A DNA stretch of 64,000 nucleotides from Platycnemis pennipes. Lineage: Eukaryota > Arthropoda > Insecta > Odonata > Platycnemididae. Below the pieces are notes generated by a model. It did no database searches and was not told where the DNA came from. It was given only the letters and a program-made list of their open reading frames with translations. The stretch is taken from assembly GCA_933228895.1 (NCBI GenBank), contig OW121851.1:124977624-125041623 (forward strand). Reading direction: 5' to 3'. Numbering within the stretch: position 1 is the first letter of the stretch; each line of letters begins with the position of its first letter. Positions 10,199-21,900 of the stretch are shown piece by piece. A program made the position numbers and the translations under genes.

Positions 10199-12198
10199 GG
10201 CACTGGGCAGCGGATGAAACAGGCCGTGATACACGGATGGGTCCTGAAGCAGCAGATTAAAGGGAATGAGTAGAGTTCCGGCTGCGCCATATGACATGAT
10301 TAAAATGTCGCACCGCGATATTAACTTCATATCGCAAAAGCATAAGGTACGTTTACTCGTATAGCAGTTGACTTCTACGTCACTAAACTGTTAAGCCCTA
10401 CTCGCACATGTAAACGCCAACTGCGATGCGAGTTCAGGTCGATACTGGACATGTGTTGAATATTATCGATCCACGTTCGAGCTATTAGCATAGTATAAGT
10501 CCGTCTACTTTTTTCGCGGAAATGTATCCAACACAATCGCATCAATCGCAAACGTAAAGCAATACAAGGTGTCTGATACCGGGAATTTGGATATAATGAC
10601 AAGGAAATCCCTCCCAGAAAGGAAGATTCTACTCTTTAAAGAATGGGAGCACAAAATAGTTGTCAATGGCTTTTATTGCTTGAAGAATTTCATGAAAATT
10701 TAAGCATCAATCACTAGTGACATCGAACGCTTTTACTTTGTTATGAAAACGGCGAGCTAGCGGATTTTAGCTGCATAGAAGTTTGTGCAGACGCATCATA
10801 GCGGTAGCAATAGCGATATATCTGTCATAGTAGTACACTGCTACGTGTAAACGCACCTATAGATATGACATCACGACGCAAATGAGCAATATTGCATTAT
10901 ATCGCATAATATGTCGTACCGAATATATGGTGTTGACTGCCGTTTCCATGTCGAGTCGCGATATCAGGTGCATACCGCAGATAATATATTGCAGTATTGC
11001 ACATCTCTAAGGAAAAGATTCCTTTGCATAGGGAACGGAAATTTTTGAGATGGGAGTGGGAGTTTTCGGAAAGCTTTGTGGCGAAACAAGGTTATCGAAC
11101 CGGAACTGTATCGAAAACAAAACACGGAATAACCGATGTTTCTGCTCATAGTGGAGCTGAACACGTACCGAATGCAAACTAAACTTCTACTCGACCCATA
11201 ACTGATGTTTATTTCCGTCATTTGAGTTATTTTCTTAAAGTGTAAGTGAAAGTTGATGTTTTAATTGTGTGGATGTGGTTTCAATTGAGGAGTGGGACGT
11301 AGGTAGTCCGGCAATGCTGACCGTAGAGTGGGTGGTTGGACTACCGACTAGAAGCATCCTGGATCGATTACCAGAAAGGCCTTAGACACCACCAATTTGA
11401 GACGCCTCCAACCCTAGATGTGTTTTTTCTGGTTTCAAGGCCTTCCTGGGAAACTACATCGCAGGAAAAGAACTACTCTCCATAACCTTTTTTAAATCAG
11501 AGATATAGCCCTTGCCTCTCCCATCAAATGAGTCATTGCGTCATATATTCATTTTGGTCTTTTGCATATCGATGGTGATGCTCGCCTACGCGAATGGTGT
11601 GTTGGCATGTCTTTTACATCGACAGTGAGTGCAATTTTAGAGTCCCAGTAAGGTTTATTACTTTATGATCAAGTGCAATTGAGCATGAAGGGGTTCTGGA
11701 GTCGGAGGCTTTGAATAGCGGTGGTAAAGTGCCTCTAAAGGAATATTTTTTTTTAATTGATGGAATGATTAATCATCCGAGAGTGAGCGATTTCAATGAA
11801 CTGAATTAACGATTAGCCCGAATCCAATTACTCAAATGTTCTTTTTGTGAGGGTGACTCAGAATAGTTCAAAAATACGTATTTACCTTAGTTCCGCTCGT
11901 TTTCCTAGCTACGTATCTAGCCATCCCCGACTCGGTAAATGAATAAATAGAGAGAGGTTTCAATCCTGTTCTTCCTATGGATATAAGGAGAGGTGTAAGA
12001 ATTGGATTGGGAGGGAAAGGAGTAAGGGTGGAGGGAGACCTGGTGTCGACATTTACCTGCTCATAATGAAAGGCACCAAAGCATCCAAATTTTAACACCC
12101 TAGCCGAAGGACGGAGCTCTTTGACTGGAGGTGTCTTCCACATACACCACTCAAGAAGGGGCCTCTAATTATATCAATGAAAAATTCACCGCTTTTAG

Positions 12199-12261
12199 AT
12201 TAGCCTCACTGATTTTAGAATCTAAACCCGGGTTCAGATTCTTAAAATCTGTGAGGCTAAT
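12199..12261. repeat. 63-bp hairpin around CCCGGG (right copy)
   Basis: Exact duplicate of the hairpin at 1905-1967, carried within the large repeat. Confidence 0.75.
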
Positions 12262-12303
12262 ACTATAACCGCCACGACAACCCGATCCCGTATGAGCACC
12301 AAA

Positions 12304-12474
12304 ATGGTCCACAGTTTTACGTTCCGTCCGACGGAGCGCTGAACTTGAAGTTCTCTTCGCATAACAATCGAATAAGGACCGACCTATTATATGCCGGGAG
12401 TGGAACCCGGGCCATTAGGATAGGAAACAAGTACCCTAGACACTACGTCAACACGATCCCCTTCGGTAAAGGAG
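12304..12474 (-). mobile_element. SINE family A, partial (right copy)
   Basis: Duplicate of 2010-2180 inside the large repeat, unchanged. Confidence 0.6.
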
Positions 12475-14664
12475 TACTCAGGCGTCGGGGGGGATGGTTC
12501 GTGTGTAGAAGCGTTTAAAGCTTCTCTCCCGGAAGTCGGTGGCATCTCCAAACCCTCGGGGCCCTGAGGGGACGTTAAATATATTCGCGACGGGCTAATT
12601 CCTCGTGGCGAGCTTTTATTTCTTATGTGTTTTCTTTTTCTTCTCTCTTTTTTGTAATTTCCATTCCGTTTTTCTGTTTCCCGCAGCAGCGGCGTGACAG
12701 CTGTCGTCTAGACGACGGACAGGGATCAGATACGAGGCATTACTTGCGTGCAACTTCCCTCAAACAAGCAATTTAGTCATTTTTTACGGCCTTATTTTAT
12801 CGTCTCCATGTTTGTTGGAATATTCTAGTAATGTACGGGAGCATGCGTATGGATCATGAAGGAGCGGAAATTGCTCTTTTCGCTTTGGTGCTGTTTCGTC
12901 CAGGGAGGTGATGGTGAAGACGAAAGTCAATCAATTCGTTCGCGTCGAGTGGTGTTCGTGGAGTGAAACGGAAATCCTACTTCGGCATACGAGGGGAGGG
13001 GTCTCAAAAGTGACCGGAATCGTGCTGCTGAGCGCGGTACGTTTATAAGGTATACATGCAGACTGCTGCCACAAGGCATATGCAGTCCGAACATTTCTAC
13101 ATTCATTAAGACAAGCGGAAAGATTTGGGAGAGCTCGTGCACTGTATGAGATATTTGTAGTGAGAGTTGTTTTGTGCACGTCGGTATTTTCACATGGCGT
13201 AGTACCCTGGAAGTACATCGTAGTACTGTGCAAGGTGTGTCCACCGTAAAAAATGTCTGGCATTCGTGTCTGTGTGATACTGCACTAAGTCATGCACTAC
13301 CGTCTCGCTTTTATTATTCGTGTACTTCTTGAAAATCTCATGCAATGAAACCCCAGAAATTCGACATTACTAATTATAACTCATTTTCCTCATAACTGTG
13401 ATTCTATCTATTATTTTTAAGCACTGTTCATGCAGAAAATAAATGTTAAATCTATTCTATTATCATACTAACCTTATTTGTATAACCCAACTAACGCTAC
13501 TGTACTATGGATTTTAAAAAAATATTTAAATCAGGGTATTTTACGCTTTACTCAAAATCGTTTTAGTAATATTTAAATCAGCTACAAAACAACAAAAACA
13601 TGCTGCACTACGAAACACTATAAAAAATTAGGTCAGTATGTATGAAACATAGTTCCTATCTGAAATGCTTCAGGAGAAATGTTAACCTCAAAGATCGATA
13701 ACCTGGAGGTGTGGTGACTCCTTTAGATGGAACTACTCTCTTGCATTAAATCGTATTACGATACTTTGCCCCGTGGCTATGAGAGAGAATCTTTCTTGTG
13801 GAGGAATGGTGGCTGTTAGATCGTTCTTGCAAATTGAATGCATCCACCTAATTCTCCATTAGCGTTATTTCTTAAAAATTGCCAAAAGTCGTGTGAAACG
13901 TGATCCCTAAATGAGGTATACCGACTTCAAGTAATTTATTGCATTATTTTATACAAATATTGTTGTAGATTAGAATGAACCCATTTCATAAAAAATCAAT
14001 TATGGAGAGAGCTTATATTTATTTATAATTAAAGTTTCTGTGAGTACAAAATAATGGTCAAGCCTAGCACTAATCAAGTTTTGCGCAAATGTGGATCTTC
14101 CTGTAGTTAATGAATGGTTTACCAATTCATTCATATGTAGCTTGAATTAATGGGGTAAAACTAAAAGCTTCCGTATTATGCTTTCTCTTCACTCTTCACT
14201 CCACTGCTATTTCCCAAGAGTCAATGCGATTCTCATGAAACTGGAATACAGGATGTCCTAAGTAAGATGTCAACCTTCACCTTTCTTGCATCTCTCACAG
14301 ACGTCTTCTTGCCTTATGGGTCGTGTGCGGTCAATGTCCTTTCAAAAGCAATATCTCTAGGATCGTTTGCATCGCAATATTGCATAATAGCTGTTTCGTT
14401 CGCCCACGATCGCCTTATAATTTTGAATCGTGTGCATCCGCGTGATTCTTTGGTGATCTCTTGTGCCTACTAACTCAACCTTACCGATTTCCATTTTAAC
14501 GTAGAATTTCTTCATTCATGCCGTGATCTTGAGAAATTTTGTTTGAAGTGTTTATTTTTTCAAGAGCAGCCCATTTATTAGTTAGCGATTAATTATACAT
14601 ATATTCAAAAGTAAATATATCAATAAGTATATCAATGGATAGTCTAAGTATTTATATATTTTTA

Positions 14665-14860
14665 TAAAGACTTCAAACTTTTCCTACTAACAGCACGTTT
14701 GTGAATGCTTTGTTTGATCTTTAAATTTTTTATTGTTGTTTTTCGACTAGTATATAGCTACTAATCCTCTTTAAGCATAATAGGTAAACTGTTTGGTGTA
14801 GAATCACCCCTTGCCACACACCTTTATGGTGTCTTGCAGAGTATCATGTAGATGTAGAAG
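14665..14860 (+). repeat. Interspersed repeat R1 (right copy)
   Basis: Copy of 4371-4566 carried by the large duplication. Confidence 0.75.
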
Positions 14861-15057
14861 AATGGGGAACTTGCATGGGTCGACGATTGCTATAAAAACT
14901 ATTTTGAACAGGTAAAACGGAAATATTAGCTCGCAAAAATACCTAAATTATCTCCACTCATCATCAGAAGAAATAAAAAATTGACTTAAGAAATCAAGCA
15001 AAATTTCTCTGAGCCGACCACTGCGCGAAGACACCCGATCTCTGCCGAGGCCAGGTG

Positions 15058-15065
15058 TGACGTCA
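15058..15065 (+). promoter_or_regulatory. Perfect CRE/ATF box TGACGTCA (right copy)
   Basis: This is the duplicate of the box at 4764, with the same spacing to the downstream donor, intron and ATG. If both copies are real in the genome, both carry the complete proximal upstream sequence and could be expressed alike. Confidence 0.45.
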
Positions 15066-15190
15066 TCCGTGCCTAATCTGCCGTCCGAGTACGGTCTGAG
15101 TCGGGAAATACACGAACGCATGCTGTAAACATTGTTTTGGTGGAGGATTTAGTCGCTCACCGTCACTTATTCATGCGCTGTTATTCTTGG

Positions 15191-15289
15191 GTAAGTTTTC
15201 CTTTTGTTATTGTGCCACGATTATTACTTGGGATATTAAAAATGCACTTTCGGGATGATAAAATAGACTTTTTACCTCGAATATTTCAG
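15191..15289 (+). other. Candidate 99-bp intron (right copy)
   Basis: Same donor (GTAAGT) and acceptor (ATATTTCAG) as at 4897-4995, unchanged in the duplicate. Confidence 0.45.
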
Positions 15290-15300
15290 GTTTCAGAAAA

Positions 15301-15474
15301 ATGGATGATTACGTTGCCGCTCGTTCGGACAATATTCCTAAAATTGATGCCATGACCCTCATGGCATTTGTTATGACAAATGATTGCTATACGTTGGCGG
15401 AAAAAAAGAAAACTTTTTCTTCTGACCGGATGGGAGAAAACTCTCGTTATGAAAAATTTGTAAGGCGAAGCTGA
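15301..15474 (+). CDS. Small hypothetical protein or first coding exon, 57 aa (right copy)
   Basis: This ORF is identical in sequence to 5007-5180, with the same ATG context, splice acceptor and TGA. No mutation distinguishes the copies, so the duplication gives no evidence on whether selection preserves the reading frame. See the left copy for the residue description and alternatives, including continuation through a GTAAGG donor at 15460. Confidence 0.4.
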   Translation: MDDYVAARSDNIPKIDAMTLMAFVMTNDCYTLAEKKKTFSSDRMGENSRYEKFVRRS

Positions 15475-17237
15475 TGAACTTCGTAAGGACCAATGGAAAG
15501 TCTCGTACCTTAAAATGATGATGGTTACAGCTGTTTTGCTTCGGTAATTTTGCAAGCAAACCTTTGGACAAGAAGTAATGTAGCTCAATGAGGTTATGCG
15601 AGTGATTTTTTCGTTATTTGCTTTCGATAATACTTGTGTGACATCGTGGGCATGTGTGCATTTAAAGCCAGCGGCATGAAGTTACCGTCGTTTACCTCAA
15701 AATTTCGATTTTTATGAATACAACGAGAATAAATGAGAGATATTTACTTTGAATCCTTTGTCTATAATACTTATTAATGCGGAGAATGAAGGTTAGTTTA
15801 TCAGAGCGAGGCACAAATCTAGAGGATTGGCCTTATCGGGAATGACTTACTCTTGATTTAATAGTTCGTATGAAGTTCATTATAGGGAATGGACTTCCCA
15901 GCGTGATTTATTTTCTTCAATGACACTAAATAGTATACTGGTAATAATTAATTACGTTATAACAAGAATAGTTGTCTTGTTTTCAAGACCAATAGTACGA
16001 AGCACGATTATCCACGTCATGCTGTTGGATGTTAGGTAAAAGGAAGTTGAAGCATTACTTATCTTATTACATATCTTTATTTTCGCCAGAAGTATCACTG
16101 AATTTTGAAAGTCGTGACCCTTATGCTCACATTTACCTCTCTACCAACGTTCACCGGTTTAAGTGCTGTGCTATGATTTAGTTATTATCATCGTACATTC
16201 AGCAAAATACATTGCAATAATCTTTGTCAAGAAAAACAACACTAACATCAATATCAGAAGGGAATGTCAATATTTTTACCTTCAGTAAATTCATTTAGGA
16301 ATTTAAAGTGCAATTTTAAAACATAAAACCTGATCTTGATCGTCCTTCTTTGCTGAATAAATACATTAGGGGCATTGGGGCATGATCCCATAATTCTATC
16401 CCATACATTAAATGGTAGTGGAATAAGGAAAAGTAGCACCTGCTATTCAAAACACTCAACACAAATGAACCCGCTTATTGATTTAAAAATCATTACCGTC
16501 CGACACCTAGCAATCTATGGAAAGGCATTAGTATAAGCTAAACAGTGTTCTTTAATCATCACCATATCACATTCAATGGCAGCATAACGTTTGTAAATGG
16601 CTATAATAATTCAAAGACCTGAATTTTTTCAAATGTACTTTGCAGCCCTTTAATTGAATACCTATGTGGGCCACAAACAACTTATGTGGCAGAGTATAGT
16701 ATAGCATTACCTGAATGTAATTCTCATGAATATCAATACTATAACTACACCACCGTAACATAAAACCATTCTCAAGTCTCGATTACATACATAGTAAAAA
16801 GACACAATGACCCTGGGTCTTATACTTGCCTCATGTCATGCTAAAGAGATTATGATGAGCACTGCACTACGCCGCTACATAACGTTACAGACCGATGTAA
16901 TTGTATTAAGATAAAAAAAACTTCGGGACCAAATCAATAGCAAAATATATCTACCTTGTAAAGGCATTGTTTTATTAACTTGAGAGCATCAGACCTAATA
17001 CACACGTTCTCAAAGAAACACATCGCACAGTGAGTACATTTCAACTCAGCTGGCACGTAAAAGGATTCGGAAATTAAACTATCTTGACTCTAACTTGTAA
17101 CTCGTATCGAGTAACAATACTATCTGTCACCTAATTTGCTAATAAAATTACTAAAACACCACTCAGGGCCGAAAAATTGCTTCTTCCGATTCGCAGAGCA
17201 ATGAATGTTTTGGAAATAATCAACAAATCACTGTCAA

Positions 17238-17583
17238 GATGCGCACTTTATCCACGGGAGAAAAAGATACGTCGGGCTCTCGCAAGGTGTTCAAGGATAG
17301 TATTCTATCACCTTGCGCCTCAGTTACGCCCACTCGAGGGACTCGAGGGTTCCTTTAACACCTTGACTGAGGCGACCGTCTGGGGCGCCGGAAGTCGCTT
17401 CAGAGGGCTTACAGACTTGGGTCGGGAGACTAGTATTCTCCAGGCGACAAATTTGTCTCCTTTCTCCGGCGAAAGGCGTTAGAGACTTCGGGCGGGCGAC
17501 AACTCTCGCGCAGGCGCTTCACGAAGCTCCTTTCTCCCGTTTTCGGGAGAAAACAGTTACAGACTTACCCACCAGGAGAAACT
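17238..17583. repeat. GC-rich cluster of nested hairpins (right copy)
   Basis: Duplicate of 6945-7290 with one substitution (T at 17381). Confidence 0.6.
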
Positions 17584-18419
17584 TACACCTCACCTTTGAT
17601 AGAAGTCTGGGTTAGTCAGTCACTTATTGACATTGTACATACGTTTCTTCTTGCGTTTGTTGGCAACGTAATAAATAGTTTATTAGGCACCTTGGTTGAG
17701 GTATTTTTACAGCCAGGTGTTAAACAATACTTATGCCTCGAACTCATCTCGCTGGCTAATTACAATGCTAGGGAGTTGGGTCGATGTATGGAGCGGGCAC
17801 TGCAAAAGTAAGATGAACTTTCGAGATTTAAACTATCTTGCATACATATTACTCATTATTGACGTGAAATATCAACTGTATACCATTAAGTGATTACCTA
17901 CTGAATTAAAAATCAGAGGTGGGCTCACTTTTGGGTTGAATAGGCTCGCTTGAATCACCCGTGTTGGTGCGCTTTTACAATTAGCCCAGCGGTAGACTGC
18001 TTCGGGCGATTGTTCGGCACTGTTGACGTCATCGGGTATTCTTCAGCAGTGGCTTGGGGGGGGAGGGAGTTTTCGGCGCGCTTTAAAATGTCGCTATATT
18101 TAGCATTCAATATCTCGCGAAGGAAAACTCAGATTTACATGCAGTTTTCTTTGTTGAATCGAAAAAATAATTTTCTGTCCGCCTGTTAAATTTAAAAAAA
18201 TCATGCAAGTTCCCCATTACTCTAAACTTAATATTGCTTTGCTGCTGGTTTAGGGAAAGTGGGAGGAAAACGGCTATATCCTGGAGACTGGGGTTAAAAA
18301 AATCATTGTAAAATTCCGGGAGTGTCCTGGCGAGAATTCTGGAGAGTTGACAAGCCTCGGACACACCTCACTCAGTGGTACCAACCACCCTTGCGTAGAT
18401 GTGGCACTCGGTTTGTCTC

Positions 18420-18640
18420 TCAGGCTCAGTGTTCGGCGGCCGCTTCCCGATCGTATCTCACCGGGCGAGGTGTTGTCGGTGGAGGCGGTTAAGAGTTGAG
18501 GCCTCTCCCGCTCGGAATCGCTTCGTTCGGCGCCCATGCTGAACGAAAAGAGTGGGGTGGGGGGATAGAATGGGACCCGGGGATATATTTAAGGGAGGCG
18601 TCGTCAAGGGAACTCGTCACCCATTGTGACTCGTCCAAAA
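18420..18640 (+). promoter_or_regulatory. GC-rich stretch with TATA-like box; weak promoter candidate
   Basis: A locally GC- and CpG-rich stretch contains GATATATTTAAGGG at 18582-18595, with CTCGTCACCC about 30 bp downstream as a possible start site. No ORF or splice pattern downstream confirms it. The GC-rich character begins near 18000. Confidence 0.25.
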
Positions 18641-18927
18641 TTCAAGCAGTTGGCCAAATAACCGTCTTGCAAAAAAGCCTCCTGGCTCCGTAACAGCCTC
18701 TCGTGGACAAGGGATGATTGTTCACCGTGGCATTATCCAATCACACTCATCCTCACAGTCTCTTTCCACTCTCCCATCGGGTAAATGGGTTAACCCCTTC
18801 TACGCTCTATTCTAGGTCACGTTTCATTATGGACTACTTTTATTGAGATTAAATAATCTAGATAGTGCCCATATTAGTACAATATTAGGAACTATTTTAA
18901 CCCACGTGACGCTAGTTTGAAATTAAG

Positions 18928-18990
18928 TCTACATCTACGTAATACACTGAAAGCCATCGCGAGGGTGTGTGGCAGGGGGTGAAATATCAC
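18928..18990 (-). repeat. R1 fragment, reverse orientation
   Basis: Begins with the tail TCTACATCTACG and continues to GTGTGTGGCAGGGGGTGA, the reverse complement of the R1 core. It is one of at least four minus-strand copies. Confidence 0.7.
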
Positions 18991-18999
18991 CGTAAATTC

Positions 19000-21900
19000 C
19001 CGACTTAAACGCAACTAACTAAGAATTTCAATTATGCTACATTATGAAATGTTTTACATGCATTCACCTGTCATGTGCGATTGAATGGTTAATGTTTCCA
19101 TTGTAATTTAATAATTACTAACCAGTCAGGCAATTATATAAATTTATATTTCCCATTCATGCTATGCTATGCGTGCATTATTTCCCAAGCAGGCAATGTT
19201 TCAACATGCCTCAAGTACCCTGGACTACTCTTGCAATATCTCACCTACCTATTCCTTTCCTGTGTTTTCTATTATTTTCTCTCATGATACGCGGGAAACA
19301 TGACATTTTACATATATTCGTGCGACAGCCTAGACTTCTTCAATTTTATGTCAAGAGAGGAAACATATACATGCCCTTAATCCGTCCAGAAAATGCATGA
19401 ACTCATAATATACATCGAAATGGACGTTCTCGAAGACCCACGTTTCTTCCGCTGGGGCGGGGTGTGTAAAGCCGTCGGGGGGTCCGTCTATACGTGGGTG
19501 TGTAAAGCCAGTCAGAGGAGATGAACGCCCAGAGAAGAAGCTGACATAACGGTTCCATGGTCGGAAAAAATCGAGGTTTTGCGTTGTGGGAGGATAGGGG
19601 AAATAGGTGCTGACGGAAAGGGAGAGAAAAGAATTCTCGGGGGAGAAAGAGTCCCGAGGGACAGGTAAATAACAGCGGAGGGACTGTTTCTGTAGAGAGA
19701 GGCGACGCAAAAACTCAACGACAAAGGAAAACTCCAGCCAATCTCACTCGCTCCGGGGGATAAGGAGATGGAAGCTTGTGAGTCGCTTGGACAAAGGGAG
19801 GGAAATCTCGAATATTGGACGCGTACGAGAGAAGCAGGACGTCTTCAGGACATCATTACCTCCCCAGATTCCCAATTCACGTACTCATTCAACCCCTCCT
19901 CCCCCTTCCCTCTTTAAGATCCCATAACAATGATAATGTGGTCTCCCGTTGGGGGCCGGCATATTCAAAAAGCCACTGAATTTTATCTTTTTTTTTCCAT
20001 TTTAGTCCGGAGATGTACCGCTCTGTGCTAGGTTTCCAGCAAGCAAAACGGGTTCGACGTTCTTTTTTTCTTCATCGCAGCTTCCCAACATCCGCATTCA
20101 CAATTCGTCGACCGGGTTTATCGCGCATTGAGTTTGGACCCAATTGATTCAAAACTTGGGAAATGTATTGAAGGCCTTTTTAAGGACAGAACTTCCGGGG
20201 TTTTACGGGCCAGAATGTACCGTGCTTTGACGCAGTCCTCATTCAGTATGACTTAATCGTGGTGAAGAATTTTGAGAATGTGATTTGTGGATAAATTAGT
20301 GTTACATTTTGCATCTGTTTTTCCAGAGGTATGCAACCGACCTACCTCCCGTGACAGATACCATTTTGTTTTTTCTTTGGGACTGGATCTTAAAAGATAC
20401 ATAAACATCCTTTTTCAGAACTGGACATGACGATTATATTTTTCGCAACTTTCCACTCATAAATTACTACTTTTTATTATAAAAATATGAGTCACCAGAT
20501 TATATATTACCTTGCGGTTGATATATTACATCCTGAGTAGTATTAAATAGATTTTAGTGAATTCTACCATTGCTTTTTTCTTAACTGGAATTTTTCGATG
20601 ATATATCCATAAATTTATCTGTTGAAAATTTGTAAAATATTAATTGCTACGTATATTTTTTAATGGAGGAATTTGCCGCTAGATGTGTAAAATATGTATC
20701 CCTTTGAGGCGTATTTGATACCCTAGATCACTGTGGAAGTGAGGAGCAACTAGTGGTATTCCACACACTGTATTTAATTTCACTTTGCGTTTCAATGCTT
20801 CACGTCACGTTTTAGGCTTGGAAATGACGTCAAGCATTGAGGTGTGTCGTGAAAATAGATAAGCTGTGGCCATAACAACTGGATGTTTTAGTCTTTTACA
20901 AAACGGTCGAACGTTTACTCGAAATCACGCGTGTTCCATTCCCTTTGTATCATTATATCATACTTTTATGTTAAAATAGAGCTAGTTATTTGGCACGTCT
21001 TCGCGATGCGATAAGTACCAATGTTTGTCTCAGACCTGGCAGAGTTGAGCCACAGACAATTAAATGTGAATTAATTTTTCTTCATATGTTGGCGCTTCAC
21101 AACTTTACAGATTATTTAATAAAAAGTTTACATGTTCCACAAATAAACTAAAAAAATAGAGGATGGACTAGTGCAAGTGTTTTTCTATATCGTATGTTAA
21201 CCACGAATCTAAAAACATGAGACCTGAGATTTGCAAAGTACTTCAAAAAGTAGGCTTTTTAATTTGACCTTTTACCTGTACATATAGGACCCCAGTGGAG
21301 TATCAATCAAAGAAAACATAAAAGCATAAAAACAATGATAGAGAAAGTTGAAAAAATGATGAAATACTTAGGAATTGATAGCTCAGTTCTTACTATACCT
21401 GTGTGAATAATCAGTATCGTGTTCACCTCACATTAAAACATGATAATGAATTATGTATTTCCTTAGTTATATATTTTTCCTCTGAAGTTTTTTTATTTTA
21501 AATCTGCCGTTTGCCCCTTCCTCTAAACATTCGATTGGAGGATACCCAGGCGACCCAGTCTCAGTGTGATGCTTCTAGCTGAATGGACCTGGTCAGAGTG
21601 GTTGCCTTGGCTTCAAAATCGATCTAAAGTGGTTGAAAAACCATTACCTTCAGCATTAAAATGTAGTTAAAATGAATTTGGAGTACAGAGTGAGGATAGG
21701 GCGCCAGTAGTGACTCGAAGTCCATTGCTGATCCAATGGCGAATCCTAAAAAAAAGAGGCCTATCGCTGTCATCATGGCCGTTATTAGCCTCCACCCTTC
21801 CCTACTTCCTTTTCTCCGCTCCATTCCTTCCCTTTCCGTCCCATTTCCTTCCATTCTCTCTTTCTACCCCCAATCCCACTCTCCGTGTCCGAGGTGCGAA

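Larger units (their letters stand above)
7596..10294. other. Single-copy spacer between the two blocks; inferred left part of the duplicated unit
   Basis: This 2.7-kb stretch separates the two 7.6-kb copies and occurs once in the window. If the event was a tandem duplication, it is the left part of the unit and a second copy should lie just upstream of the window. It holds a cluster of TCAGAT-type motifs (7816-7981), a fragment of the TGCCACACACC repeat (8480-8522), a CT-rich tract (8636-8698), a SINE body with its 3' end (9500-9725) and a GC-rich hairpin (10161-10198). I see no convincing gene. Confidence 0.8.
10295..17888. repeat. Right copy of the 7.6-kb duplicated block
   Basis: This is the direct repeat of 1-7595 and is 1 bp shorter because of the microcluster at 16226-16240. 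After 17888 the sequence (agtgattacctactg) bears no resemblance to what follows the left copy at 7596, so this is the right border of the duplication. It contains its own copies of the CRE-like box (15058), the 99-bp intron (15191-15289), the small ORF (15301-15474), the interspersed repeat (14665-14860) and the GC-rich hairpin cluster (about 17223-17583). Confidence 0.97.

Noticed and set aside
9841..10290. 149-codon minus-strand frame
   Set aside because: Crosses a GC-rich hairpin and glycine/proline-rich segments; no domain or splice support.
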